This document shows, piece after piece, positions 8,641 to 17,853 of a DNA stretch of 64,000 nucleotides. Location: positions 454,010 to 518,009 of the forward strand of contig NW_009799104.1 in the NCBI RefSeq assembly GCF_000213175.1. The letters are read 5' to 3'. This DNA is from Neurospora tetrasperma FGSC 2508. Its lineage: Eukaryota > Ascomycota > Sordariomycetes > Sordariales > Sordariaceae. The notes beneath the pieces were generated by a model. The model was not told the DNA's origin, ran no database searches, and worked only from the letters and a program-made list of their open reading frames with translations. How positions within the stretch are numbered: position 1 is the stretch's first letter; each line of letters starts with the position of its first letter. A program made the position numbers and the translations under genes.

Positions 8641-10758
8641 TTATCAAAGCTTGTTTGGGATGCTTACCGGTTTACTCTATCTTATAAGTCAATAATAGAG
8701 CAAGCTCCACTTCAAGTATATATATCAGCGCTTATATTTGCTCCAAGCGGTAGCTTGATAAAGAAGAATTTCAGGGCAGAAGAACCTGAATGGATTCGAA
8801 CTAAGCCGGCTGTAGAATTGGATTGGAATGCATGCCTCCAGACCCTAGAAGGCCATAGCGACTCCGTTCACTCAGTGGCGTTCTCGCCTGATGGCCAGCG
8901 GCTTGCGTCCGGTTCGTTAGACAAGACGGTCAAGATCTGGGATCCGGCGTCGGGGAGCTGCCTCCAGACCCTCAAAGGCCATAGCGACTGGGTTCGCTCA
9001 GTGGCATTCTCGCCTGATGGCCAGCGGGTTGCGTCCGGTTCGGACGATAAGACGGTCAAGATCTGGGATCCGGCATCGGGGAGCTGCCTCCAGACCCTAG
9101 AAGGCCATAGCGACTCCATTTTCTCAGTGGCATTCTCGCCTGATGGCCAGCGGGTTGCGTCCGGTTCGGACGATAAGACGGTCAAGATCTGGGATCCGGC
9201 ATCGGGGAGCTGCCTCCAGACCCTAGAAGGCCATAGCGACTCCATTTTCTCAGTGGCATTCTCGCCTGATGGCCAGCGGGTTGCGTCCGGTTCGGACGAT
9301 AAGACGGTCAAGATCTGGGATCCGGCATCGGGGAGCTGCCTCCAGACCCTCAAAGGCCATAGCGACTCCATTTTCTCAATGGCATTCTCGCCTGATGGCC
9401 AGCGGGTTGCGTCCGGTTCGGAGGATAAGACGGTCAAGATCTGGGATCCGGCGTCGGGGAGCTGCCTCCAGACCCTGAAAGGGCATAGCATGGCCGTTGA
9501 CTCAGTGGCATTCTCGCCTGATGGCCAGCGGGTTGCGTCCGGTTCGTACGACAACAAGGTCAAGATCTGGGATCCGGCGTCGGGGAGCTGCCTCCAGACC
9601 CTAAAAGGCCATAGCCGCTCCGTTCGCTCAGTGGCATTCTCGCCTGATGGCCAGCGGCTTGCGTCCGGTTCGTTAGACAAGACGGTCAAGATCTGGGATC
9701 CGGCGTCGGGGAGCTGCCTCCAGACCCTCAAAGGCCATAGCGACTGGGTTCGCTCAGTGGCATTCTCGCCTGATGGCCAGCGGGTTGCGTCCGGTTCGGA
9801 CGATAAGACGGTCAAGATCTGGGATCCGGCATCGGGGAGCTGCCTCCAGACCCTAGAAGGCCATAGCGACTCCATTTTCTCAGTGGCATTCTCGCCTGAT
9901 GGCCAGCGGGTTGCGTCCGGTTCGGAGGATAAGACGGTCAAGATCTGGGATCCGGCATCGGGGAGCTGCCTCCAGACCCTAGAAGGCCATAGCGACTCCA
10001 TTTTCTCAGTGGCATTCTCGCCTGATGGCCAGCGGGTTGCGTCCGGTTCGGACGATAAGACGGTCAAGATCTGGGATCCGGCATCGGGGAGCTGCCTCCA
10101 GACCCTAGAAGGCCATAGCGACTCCATTTTCTCAGTGGCATTCTCGCCTGATGGCCAGCGGGTTGCGTCCGGTTCGGAGGATAAGACGGTCAAGATCTGG
10201 GATCCGGCATCGGGGAGCTGCCTCCAGACCCTGAAAGGCCATAGCATGGCCGTTGACTCAGTGGCATTCTCGCCTGATGGCCAGCGGCTTGCGTCCGGTT
10301 CGTACGACAACAAGGTCAAGATCTGGGATCCGGCGTCGGGGAGCTGCCTCCAGACCCTAAAAGGCCATAGCCGCTCCGTTCGCTCAGTGGCATTCTCGCC
10401 TGATGGCCAGCGGCTTGCGTCCGGTTCGGAGGATAAGACGGTCAAGATCTGGGATCCGGCGTCGGGAAACTACCTCCAAACGATTAATACTAGTACTATG
10501 ACGACCGATATCTCGTTTGACCCTACTAATCACTACCTACGTACCAACGTTGGACGTATTAAAATAGATACGGAAACTACCGAAAGCCAAGTTGTACTAG
10601 ATAATCCAGAGAGCTATAGCTATGGCTTGGGACAGGATTGGTCTTGGATTACTTGCAACGGCCAAAACGTACTCTGGCTGCCACCGAATTACCGACCGTC
10701 TAGTTGTGACCTCCAGGGACGCATGATATCCATCGGCAGTATATCGGGACTGGTTTAG
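8641..10758 (+). CDS. C-terminal half of the NLR: linker, 13 WD40 repeats and tail
   Basis: After the putative second intron one open frame runs 705 codons to the TAG at 10756. It begins with the linker typical of NWD receptors (YISALIFAPSGSLIKKNF and a short charged stretch), then 13 WD40 repeats of exactly 42 residues, then a degenerate 14th blade (YLQTINTSTMTTDISFDP...) and a unique C-terminus. Fourteen blades would give two seven-bladed propellers. This half has no damage, although it lies downstream of the two stops. In HET-D/E/R relatives the WD40 arm defines recognition specificity. The natural translation start of this half is not seen; the first in-frame ATG after the stops is at 8272, in the preceding exon. 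Confidence 0.85.
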   Translation, partial: LSKLVWDAYRFTLSYKSIIEQAPLQVYISALIFAPSGSLIKKNFRAEEPEWIRTKPAVELDWNACLQTLEGHSDSVHSVAFSPDGQRLASGSLDKTVKIWDPASGSCLQTLKGHSDWVRSVAFSPDGQRVASGSDDKTVKIWDPASGSCLQTLEGHSDSIFSVAFSPDGQRVASGSDDKTVKIWDPASGSCLQTLEGHSDSIFSVAFSPDGQRVASGSDDKTVKIWDPASGSCLQTLKGHSDSIFSMAFSPDGQRVASGSEDKTVKIWDPASGSCLQTLKGHSMAVDSVAFSPDGQRVASGSYDNKVKIWDPASGSCLQTLKGHSRSVRSVAFSPDGQRLASGSLDKTVKIWDPASGSCLQTLKGHSDWVRSVAFSPDGQRVASGSDDKTVKIWDPASGSCLQTLEGHSDSIFSVAFSPDGQRVASGSEDKTVKIWDPASGSCLQTLEGHSDSIFSVAFSPDGQRVASGSDDKTVKIWDPASGSCLQTLEGHSDSIFSVAFSPDGQRVASGSEDKTVKIWDPASGSCLQTLKGHSMAVDSVAFSPDGQRLASGSYDNKVKIWDPASGSCLQTLKGHSRSVRSVAFSPDGQRLASGSEDKTVKIWDPASGNYLQTINTSTMTTDISFDPTNHYLRTNVGRIKIDTETTESQVVLDNPESYSYGLGQDWSWITCNGQNVLWLPPNYRPSSCDLQGRMISIGSISGLV
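8833..10470 (+). repeat. Thirteen 126-bp WD40-coding tandem repeats with a six-repeat superduplication
   Basis: The array has 13 units of 126 bp, each coding for 42 residues of the CLQTL(E/K)GHS...WDPASGS type. Variation is concentrated at unit positions 6, 10-13, 24, 29, 31 and 32, near the propeller face that is hypervariable in HNWD genes. Units 2-7 (8959-9714) and 8-13 (9715-10470) repeat the same series: SDW, three SDSIF, SMAVD, SRSVR. The two 756-bp blocks differ at only about 15 bases by eye. Units 1 and 7 share their second halves (LDK), so the duplication break probably lies inside these units, as expected from unequal crossing-over. Confidence 0.95.
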
Positions 10759-11660
10759 TTTATTGGCTTCTCGCAAGATATATAATGTATTTCATGTCGT
10801 TCTCAATTCCTTTCTCTCTATTTTATTTTCCTAGCGTGCCACCAGAAGGTTCTGGGAGGATAGGCAAATTTATAGGAATTTTGTAAATTCTGGTACCTTC
10901 TACTATTGTCAAGATGACGTATTCTATTACGAAGACGCAAGACTATTCCATCCCTTGATTCTCCTTGTACAGGTGCCTGTACGGTCTAGATGCTACGGGA
11001 TTAACCCGTGACTGCCTAGTCATAGCCAAAGTTGGTACAATGGTAGAAGCCTCGATTCTCCTCGATCGGATAAGTGGTCTCTTTCTTGATGGTGTTTGGG
11101 AGAGCCAACACACTTGTAGTAGCGTTGCCACAGCTACATGGTCCCTCCTAGTCTAGATGCGGGAGATCGCGATTTAACATGCGGCTTGTACCTCCGACTG
11201 GGTGCTAGAAGGTACTCAAAGATTGACTTCACACTAAGTAGTAATTCAGTTCGTATAGGTGACGAAATGCTCTCTCTCTTTTTGGATTAACCCTGCTCAC
11301 TGATGGGAAGAAGCTCAGCCTTGTGAATAGTCGTTACTGCCACTACGATATCTCCGGTTCAGAATTCCGCTTGGGGCTTTGAACTTGGTTGTGATAACCC
11401 AGAATAGAACAGCGAGTTCTACGACTTTACGCCCCCGCCGCTGAGGATAAAGGTCAGCGTGTCCTCCCTGTGACGGTGCCGGTCCGGCCTTGCCAGGACG
11501 GGCACCAAGCCCATTGAAGGCGTTCGCCCAGGTGAATGAGATGCGAGTAAAGAAATTGGCACACAGCGACCCACGAGTGGGTCCTACTGTCGCTTGAGCG
11601 ATCAGAGTATTTATTTGGGTCTGCATGTATCTAGTTCTCTTCCTCTTTTCTTCTCCTCAC
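10759..11660. other. Stretch without a recognisable gene between NLR and TPR relic
   Basis: This holds the 3' flank of the NLR gene and about 800 bases without a convincing gene. A 103-codon minus frame (11315-11626) has no motif I recognise. Pyrimidine-rich CTCTTCCTCTTTTCTTCTCC just before 11,660 could be part of an old intron, since it is followed by CTTGCAG within the TPR relic. Confidence 0.4.
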
Positions 11661-11888
11661 AAGCTGGACTTGCAGGTGATGGAGACTTTTAAGGCGAAGC
11701 TCGGGGCCGATCATCCCTACACGCTGACGAGCATGGCCAACCTTGCTTTTACGTGGAATAGTCAAGATCGATATGAAGATGCCCTAGCGTTGATGCAAGA
11801 TTGTGTTGAGGCTCGGCAGCGAGTCCTCGGGCCTGAGCATCCCTATACGCTGTCGTCCTTGGCTACTGTGTCGAAATGGAGTAGCTAG
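11661..11888 (+). pseudogene. TPR (kinesin-light-chain-type) C-terminal fragment of a lost NLR or TPR protein
   Basis: About 75 codons contain one complete and one partial TPR of the TPR_10/TPR_12 type: QVMETFKAKLGADHPYTL, a tetratricopeptide helix pair ending NLAFTWNSQDRYEDALALM, and RQRVLGPEHPYTL, followed by a natural-looking end (SSLATVSKWSS and stop). Fungal NLRs with PNP or NB-ARC domains often end this way. Nothing upstream codes for a nucleotide-binding domain or further TPRs, so the fragment has lost its front. Its position 0.9 kb behind the WD40 NLR suggests shuffled NLR ends. Confidence 0.7.
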
Positions 11889-12289
11889 GCTCATCTTAAT
11901 ACTTCTTGCTATACAGTATAATCTGAAGGCCTCTATTCGGTTACATATAAAACTACCGTAAAAGTGTCTACTAGGGGACCGCTATAACGAAGGTACCCGA
12001 ACATTTACGGTGATCACTCAAAGCACCTGGCCAGGACAGTGACTTGGTTTATAAATAATAGAAGGTAAGAAGCGAAGTAGCCAAGGTGAAGATGACGGTC
12101 AATTGAATCCTATGCTATCTACCCGCCAACACATTACGGCCCTTCCGGGCCTTATCCTTTCCTCCTCTTTGGCTCACTGAATGAGGTACCTGGAGTGACC
12201 GCCTGCTGCCTGCAGTGTTTTTGGCCGAGTTATCCAAACCTCTGAAAAAACCACTCCCAGATATAATCTTCCATATCGGAACATTATCT

Positions 12290-12745
12290 ATAAGAGTAGT
12301 TTTTGTACAGGTATCACAGGGCTAGCCTGTGATGTGGTTGCACTACACTAACTGCACATGTGCCATGCCAGACAATCTTCCTCCTATAACGAAAAGTCTT
12401 GGCGCCAAGTGTTAGTGCTAGCGCTAGGTTGCCCGCAAAACTCTTAACACCACCAAAAATCGCCGTTTTCACGGTCGATATCCCAACAACCACAACTCCG
12501 AAATGTCTACGCCTTCGCCCCTTGGGGCGCCCAAACCGATACCGCCGGTCATGACGCCGGTTACCCCTCTGCCGGAAACCCTTTGCGTCCCGCCCCCGCC
12601 CTCCACGACGGTGCAGTCGGCCAAGACAGCCGGACTGCAGACGAGGAAGTCCGTCTCGCCCACACCACCACCGCCTCCCCTGCTGCCTCCGGCCCCATCA
12701 CGTCCTTCGCCGAGACCTTCATCTCTGAAGCTCTTGCAAAAGCGG
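12290..12745 (+). mobile_element. Possible LTR-retrotransposon fragment (LTR end, leader, gag-like start)
   Basis: A CACAGG...CCTGTG palindrome near 12,310-12,335 resembles the end of the solo LTR at 5.03 kb. A TGGCGCCAAGTG stretch at about 12,405 would suit a primer-binding site. From about 12,500 a Pro/Ala-rich frame is open on the plus strand until it meets the ankyrin relic near 12,745. It is broken and much shortened. The family call, probably gypsy, is weak. A host Pro-rich gene start is the alternative. Confidence 0.3.
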
Positions 12746-13079
12746 AGGTATCGAGAAGCAGCTTAATAACCGCTTTATGCCCCTTCTCTATCGCCATATA
12801 TAGCGCTGTCTGTCCATTCTTATCCTTAGGATCTGGGTCAACCTTGCCAGTATCGAGAAGCAGCTTAACTACCCCTTCCTGCCCATTCTCTGCCGCTATA
12901 TGCAGCGCTATCCGTGTAGCCCCATCCTTAGCATCTGCATTAACCTTGCCAGTATCAAGAAGCAGCTTAACAACTGCCTCATACCCAGTTATCGCCGCTT
13001 GATGCAGCGCTGTCTGTTCATTCTCATCTTCAGCACCTGCGTCAACCTTGCCAGTATCGCGTTGGGTACATGTTGGGCA
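12720..13079 (-). pseudogene. Ankyrin-repeat gene fragment
   Basis: Read on the minus strand from 13,079, the frame gives three ankyrin repeats in a row: NEQTALHQAAITGYEAVVKL, then KDGATRIALHIAAENGQEGV, then KNGQTALYMAIEKGHKAVIK, each closed by LLLDTGKV or LLLDT. The TALH and VVKLLL signatures are clear. Upstream (to the right) the frame is replaced at about 13,075 by the dispersed repeat; downstream the motif is lost beyond about 12,745. No start codon or stop belonging to an ankyrin gene is seen. Ankyrin arrays are common sensor domains of fungal NLRs, so this may be a piece of one. It is truncated at both ends. Confidence 0.75.
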
Positions 13080-13194
13080 TAGATGATTGAGAGGCCCAGG
13101 GCGCCAAGCCCGGAAAGGAAAGGCGTTGGTCAGCCTTTACTGTAATGGAGAGCTGCTCTGAGTGGATGGGTAAAGAGGAGAAGGCAATGCATTG

Positions 13195-13595
13195 GGAGGA
13201 TGGTTTTGATTGGATTAAGGTAGGTACATGAAGGAGGCCCATCATGAAGCAAGACAAGAGCGAGAGATTCCCTTGCCACGCTCTCATCTGCATACACATA
13301 ACTGGGCCGAGGAGTACGAAGAACCAATCAGGAATGGTCTTCTGACCGAGTGCAATCTTGGTGTTACCCGTGTAAAAGATCTAGCCGCAGTGTCAGGACG
13401 GTCTACTTTGCTCATAATCCGCCCAATTATATCAATCATTTTAGCGCCAGCTCCCCACTCACCGTAATGCCTCCGTCCGAACGATATAGATATGGGAGGT
13501 GGTTGTTCAGTTTTTTGACCCTACCACGTGATTAAACGACCCGGTTCATATCCTTCCAACTCCCATACATAAGCTGCCCCTCACTGGCTTATCTA
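13195..13595 (-). repeat. Right copy of the ~400-bp inverted dispersed repeat
   Basis: This is the inverted partner of about 575-1000. Its inner edge abuts the ankyrin fragment and its outer edge lies near 13,592. It keeps more G and C than the left copy at many transition differences. Flanks outside the two copies are not similar, and I see no clear target duplication. Confidence 0.75.
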
Positions 13596-13736
13596 TGGGA
13601 GAGCGGACGGGATCCCGAGTTTTCCAGTGGGTATGGTCGTATGTGCTTGATTTGTCTGTGTCAAGAGCTTATAAAACCTAGCATGCGACTCAAAGACTGA
13701 CACCTCGTTTTATCTCAAGGTTGGCTGAGAAATAAG

Positions 13737-14368
13737 ATGACCCGTTGAGAACGATGGGATACAGAGACACATGATGAAAGCGGCGTATGCATAAGCTCAA
13801 AATGGAAGTATGAGACTGCAAGCAACCCGCTTGACCTCTTTCCTATCATCACCAACACGTACGACGGGCACTGGCTCGCTTCCACAAGCGAGAACACTCA
13901 CGAGGTTAACGTTGACGTCGTTCGAGAGTCTAGAACATCAGACGCTGACTGGACTGGACCCAGAAGTGAGGCCGATGGTACCCATCACTTTGTCCTCACG
14001 TGCTTGGACTTTGTTCCCGCGGATATGGTACGATGAGGTCACAGCAGTCCTGAGGTGGTTCTCCTTCCCTGTTGTTTACTGTATGAGAACAATGAGATAT
14101 GACACAAGGGTCCAGGAATTAATGGAGGGTATCTGAGTCAAGGCTGGGTGATGTGGACGTCGGGGAGAGGCTGGACCTCGAGGTGGGTGACATAGATAGG
14201 GTCCATATGAGACCTGTTTAGAAGGCCCGCTTGGTCTTCTGGAAGGAAAAAGGGTTTTTGTCTTCCGATCCAGAAGATGAGAAAGTGGGTGTGGATGGGT
14301 GGGCATTTCGGCTGTTTCTAATGTTCGCGCCGTTGGATAGAGATGTGGAAGTGGAAGAGGGTGTGTAA
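13737..14368 (+). pseudogene. Unrecognised small gene, decayed, with RIP-like stops
   Basis: A TATA-like GCTTATAAAACC at about 13,666-13,677 precedes an ATG at 13,737. The frame codes MTR, a TGA at 13,746, then about 95 protein-like residues (including DLFPIITNTYDGHWLASTSE and DGTHHFVLTCLDFVPADM) up to a TGA at 14,034. A second protein-like stretch in another frame runs from about 14,123 to a TAA at 14,366 (VGDIDRVHMRPV, a TAG at 14,219, then KARLVFWKEKGFL and WAFRLFLMFAPLDRDVEV). A weak intron 14,028-14,137 (GTACGA donor, GAG acceptor) would join them in frame. TGA from CGA and TAG from CAG fit C-to-T mutation. I do not recognise the family. No signal peptide is evident. Confidence 0.4.
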
Positions 14369-17300
14369 GGTGACGGGCGGCTGGTAAAATGCATGTGGGG
14401 GATGTCCACGAGATTTAAGGTCAGGGGGAGGGATGGGTTGAGGGGTGCTACGACGAGGTGGAATTAGATCAACACATGGGGATAATTTAAAGGAGAGTTG
14501 TGTCTTTGGCCAAGAACAATTTGAAAAGAATGAAAGAAAAAGAATAAAGAAAAAATCCCCGTACCTTCAAGTACCCATGACGGCACACCGTCAGAGAAGA
14601 AAACGGTCGAACATGTACCGTGAGCCTGTCGATTTCGTGAGGCGACCACTTGCGGTAGTATCCGTTCGTGAGTTCCTGACGCACCCCAAGTCCAAATAAT
14701 ATTATCGGCAATGCAATGCAGCGCCGTGTAGCCCAAGGATGGATCTTGGCGTGAGCAATTCGTCGATGCTGAGCGATTCTCGACTTATCGATTGTCGATT
14801 TATGATGTGTTGCCTGGAATGCGATACACTGTTCGAGAAGCGAGGAATATCGTCCCTGTCAATCGATCGTTTGTGGTCGAGTGGAAGGAATTTGATACAG
14901 AGAACTGAGAAAGAGGGAAGAAGTCAGCAGTGAATTGGAGGGGCGTGCATCTGCATTCTCCCTCCTCCGTCCTCCTTCCTCAACAATTCCGCCATGTGAT
15001 AGGGTGCCTTCCTCGACTACGCAGAGGCGCACTTTGGCCGTTTAATTGCGATTGGATGGCCATATTTCGATATTCACTCAAAAAAACAAAACCCTTTTTC
15101 TTTTTTCTTTTTTCCCTTTCTCCAACTTGCCGAGTCAACGACACAAGAACCAGACCACACCTCACCTTTGCACCAAATACCATCCAATCCTGAATAATCT
15201 CGCAATCACATGGCCTTGCTTCGCCGTCCCGTTGATGCCACCGTCCCGTCCCTCCTTTGGCAGCCAGGGCAGCTTATCTGGCGCGACCCATCCCACCATC
15301 GTCAGCCTCCATGATGGTGTGGAGAGGAGGGGCTGCCCAGTACCACCACCCGCTCATGGCTACAACCCTCACTGCGTTCCAGCCGGACACGCAACCGTTG
15401 GAAATGCTTGAAATGGTGGTCATCTGGCCTTGCAAACCGCCGAAGCCATGATTGCCAACTCATCAATTTCCATCACCGGTGAGTCCCTCGCGTCCCCTCC
15501 CGCATACAGATACAAGCGACCCGGACAATAACCCCGGATCCAGCAGGTGCTTGCAAACAGCCCATTACGGCGGAGGCTGACCGATACCTCCTACACTCTA
15601 GCCTACGAGCTGCTCTCCCGAACCGACAGCCTTCCGAACGGCGCAGCGATTTCCTCTGCCGGTGCGATTGTGCAAATCCCAGAATTATTCCACATCAAGC
15701 GAACCTCCATCAATCATACCTCGTCCCCGCTCACCCGCGCCGCATCCTTTTCCTTACCGCACCCGGTTTACCGCCGGTTCAAGCGCAGCGTGACTCTTTG
15801 ATCGGGCGATGGCCAAGGCAGGGTGACGACAGCTTTCCGGCTGGGCTTCTCAGAACACCTGCAGACACACTGAACGAAACGTCAATCAGTGACGATAGCG
15901 GACAGCTGGAAAACTGGGGAGTCATCCGACAGATAACATGCGCCGTCCTCCGTGGTTGGGCCCCAACAACCTAAGCCGGCCGCGGGAATGGCCCATTCGA
16001 CCGACCATCCTTCCCCTTTCCACCTTCTCTGTCCACCATGCTCGCAGTTCGCATATTCGGGTTGCGACATTGTTAGTAAGTGTGACCAGCAAGCCTCGTG
16101 GCATTCGATTGGTACAGATTGCGCCGTCATCTCACCACCATCCGCTGCAAGTTGGCAACGCCACGCAGATGCAGTCACTTGTACATTTCGAGCCTCGATG
16201 GAAACGCCATGGAGATCCGATTCGAGCGCCAGGGCCAGGTCTTCTGTGTGGCGCATGCCGTACGATCCCCCCGCGACGCCTTGATCACATTGTGATAATA
16301 TTCAGATACGAGACGGGTGTGTGATTCCGGGGTAACAAGCTTTCTCACCCGGTGCTGGTCGTGCTTGGTGAGCTTGACCGATACAAGTGGGGTATTGTGC
16401 CCGCATCACGATGCTCTTGCTCATGAGTCTGCATTTCGGTGACTCTCAGTTGACATGTGGTGGATACTGGGTCGCGCACTCAGAGCAGCTGGAGGTCATT
16501 CGCGATGTTGTGACCATGATGTTGCAGGTTGGCATATTTCGAGCGGCCATCCGTAACATCGGCGAAACATCGAGGCATGTACAGGAACTTGTCCAAGGTA
16601 TTGCGACAAGACCGTTCTCGCCCAGTCAAGTGGACTGTACTAGTAGATGCATCACCATTCGAATAGTTTGATACCAGCAGGAGGCTCATCCGGGCCTGGC
16701 AAGATGCGAGGTGCTTTTTGTTGATCAAACTCACGTTGAAGACGTGGGGGTGAATGTTCCCTGCCGTAACCGATGCATGATGATTGTCCTAACCGGGGAA
16801 ATGTCCCTTAAAGCCATGATCCTTTGCTATCCACACCTTTGCAGGATTCAGGCCCATTATCCTGACGCGTTATCGTACATTCGGGCCTTTGGCAACACCA
16901 CTGATATTGTCTTAGCGTCGATGTAAAAGGACGACATCGAGATCGAGGAGCTGTGAGTCGCAAGCTTTGAGCATCAACTCTAGAATCTCAGAAGAGGTTC
17001 GTTGGGAGAATCCATGGGCGCGAGTCGGACCGCAAGCACAGAAGAGCGGTTAAATGGATGTAACGCGGCCGCCCACGTGGACGACCAGGGACTAATACTG
17101 CAGTGTTTTTATGTTTGAGGCTTGTTGGAATGCCGCCGTGACAGCCTAGAAGGTTCCAATGCCAGACACCTCTGGAACGGTCTTCGAATGTTGGATGTAA
17201 ACAAACCAAAAACATCGGCCACACCTTGGCAATGGACAGGAAAAGGGGCTCACCGTGGAAGTTGGTCTGTGCGTTCAAGGTGAGCTCGTGAAAGCGCCAA

Positions 17301-17853
17301 GCCTGCCCCACCTTTCGTTGAAGTAGATGTCAGTGATAAATATTGACACGAAACAAGTGTCGACATGGCAAGAAGCTACTACTCCAAGAGTGTTTGAATG
17401 TTTAGTAGAACGGGTTAATAGAGACTCTAATCCAAATTGCAATTCTACACACATGGTTCTGTTACGTTCAAAGAGCAGCTTGACACTGCAAAAGTCGTGG
17501 AAGGGCAAAAGTTCTCGCCACTAGTGGTCCGAGCGTCTCCAGCGGCGAATGCATCTCCATTCAGCTTCATCCAATTTGGTGGATGATTGATTATGATTCA
17601 TAATCACTACACGCTCCATAGCCCTTTCCAACAACCGCCGTCGGTCATTCAGATCCTGCCTTTTCAAATCGTAATAAAACGTCGATTGGCACAGGTCATT
17701 CTTTGTCAAATACACAACCTTTCATTCCTTTCACCATTCTTCAAACGCAAAACGCAGGCGTGCCAGTATCAAAGTCTTTCGCCCATCCATCCTCCCTCAT
17801 CTTCAACATACACACACTTTCAAGCTTGGACACCTCTCCCTAAGTGAAAAAAG
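14369..17853. other. Block with coding-like relics but no intact gene; promoter of the CHY gene at its end
   Basis: Short frames with protein-like content occur on both strands but none forms a gene. On the minus strand near 14,690-14,740 the phrase GYTALHCIADN resembles the start of an ankyrin repeat. On the plus strand at 15,547-15,801 SPLRRRLTDTSYTLAY recalls the linker before polyketide synthase acyltransferase domains, but it is far too short to call. A minus frame at 15,882-16,256 (124 codons) also looks protein-like. From about 17,600 the sequence becomes pyrimidine-rich with CAAAC/CACACAC steps, as in ascomycete promoters and leaders, and leads into the ATG at 17,854. Confidence 0.35.

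Larger units (their letters stand above)
5855..10758 (+). pseudogene. NACHT-WD40 NLR of the HET-E/HNWD type, interrupted by two in-frame stops
   Basis: The locus reads in register as a receptor of about 1,590 residues in three exons (5855-6550, 6601-8568, 8641-10758). Order: Ser/Thr/Pro-rich start, NACHT_N-type domain, NACHT NTPase with Walker A GDPGKGKT (about residues 428-435) and Walker B LVIDALDE (about 531-538), a conserved linker, 13 WD40 repeats (about 953-1498) and a 95-residue tail. Relatives such as Podospora HET-E and HET-D are cytosolic NLRs controlling heterokaryon incompatibility, with the WD40 propeller sensing a partner protein. The N-terminus here is not a HET domain. TAA codons at 8134 and 8185 break the frame; each fits a CAA-to-TAA change, the CpA-to-TpA signature of RIP. 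The first falls in the conserved FVHxSAQDFLL motif. Alternatively two separate proteins are made. The family assignment is firm; whether the gene functions is unknown. Confidence 0.9.

Noticed and set aside
8868-10445. A 525-codon open frame on the minus strand across the WD40 array
   Set aside because: It is the antisense shadow of the repeats. The period of 126 is divisible by three, so one stop-free unit makes the whole antisense frame open. It has no known domain.
8833-10470. Regularly spaced repeats resembling a CRISPR-like or satellite array
   Set aside because: The units code for WD40 blades without spacers, and the organism is a eukaryote.
15547-15801. Similarity to the linker before a polyketide synthase acyltransferase domain
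   Set aside because: Only about 16 residues look alike, and no ketosynthase or acyltransferase active-site motif was found nearby.
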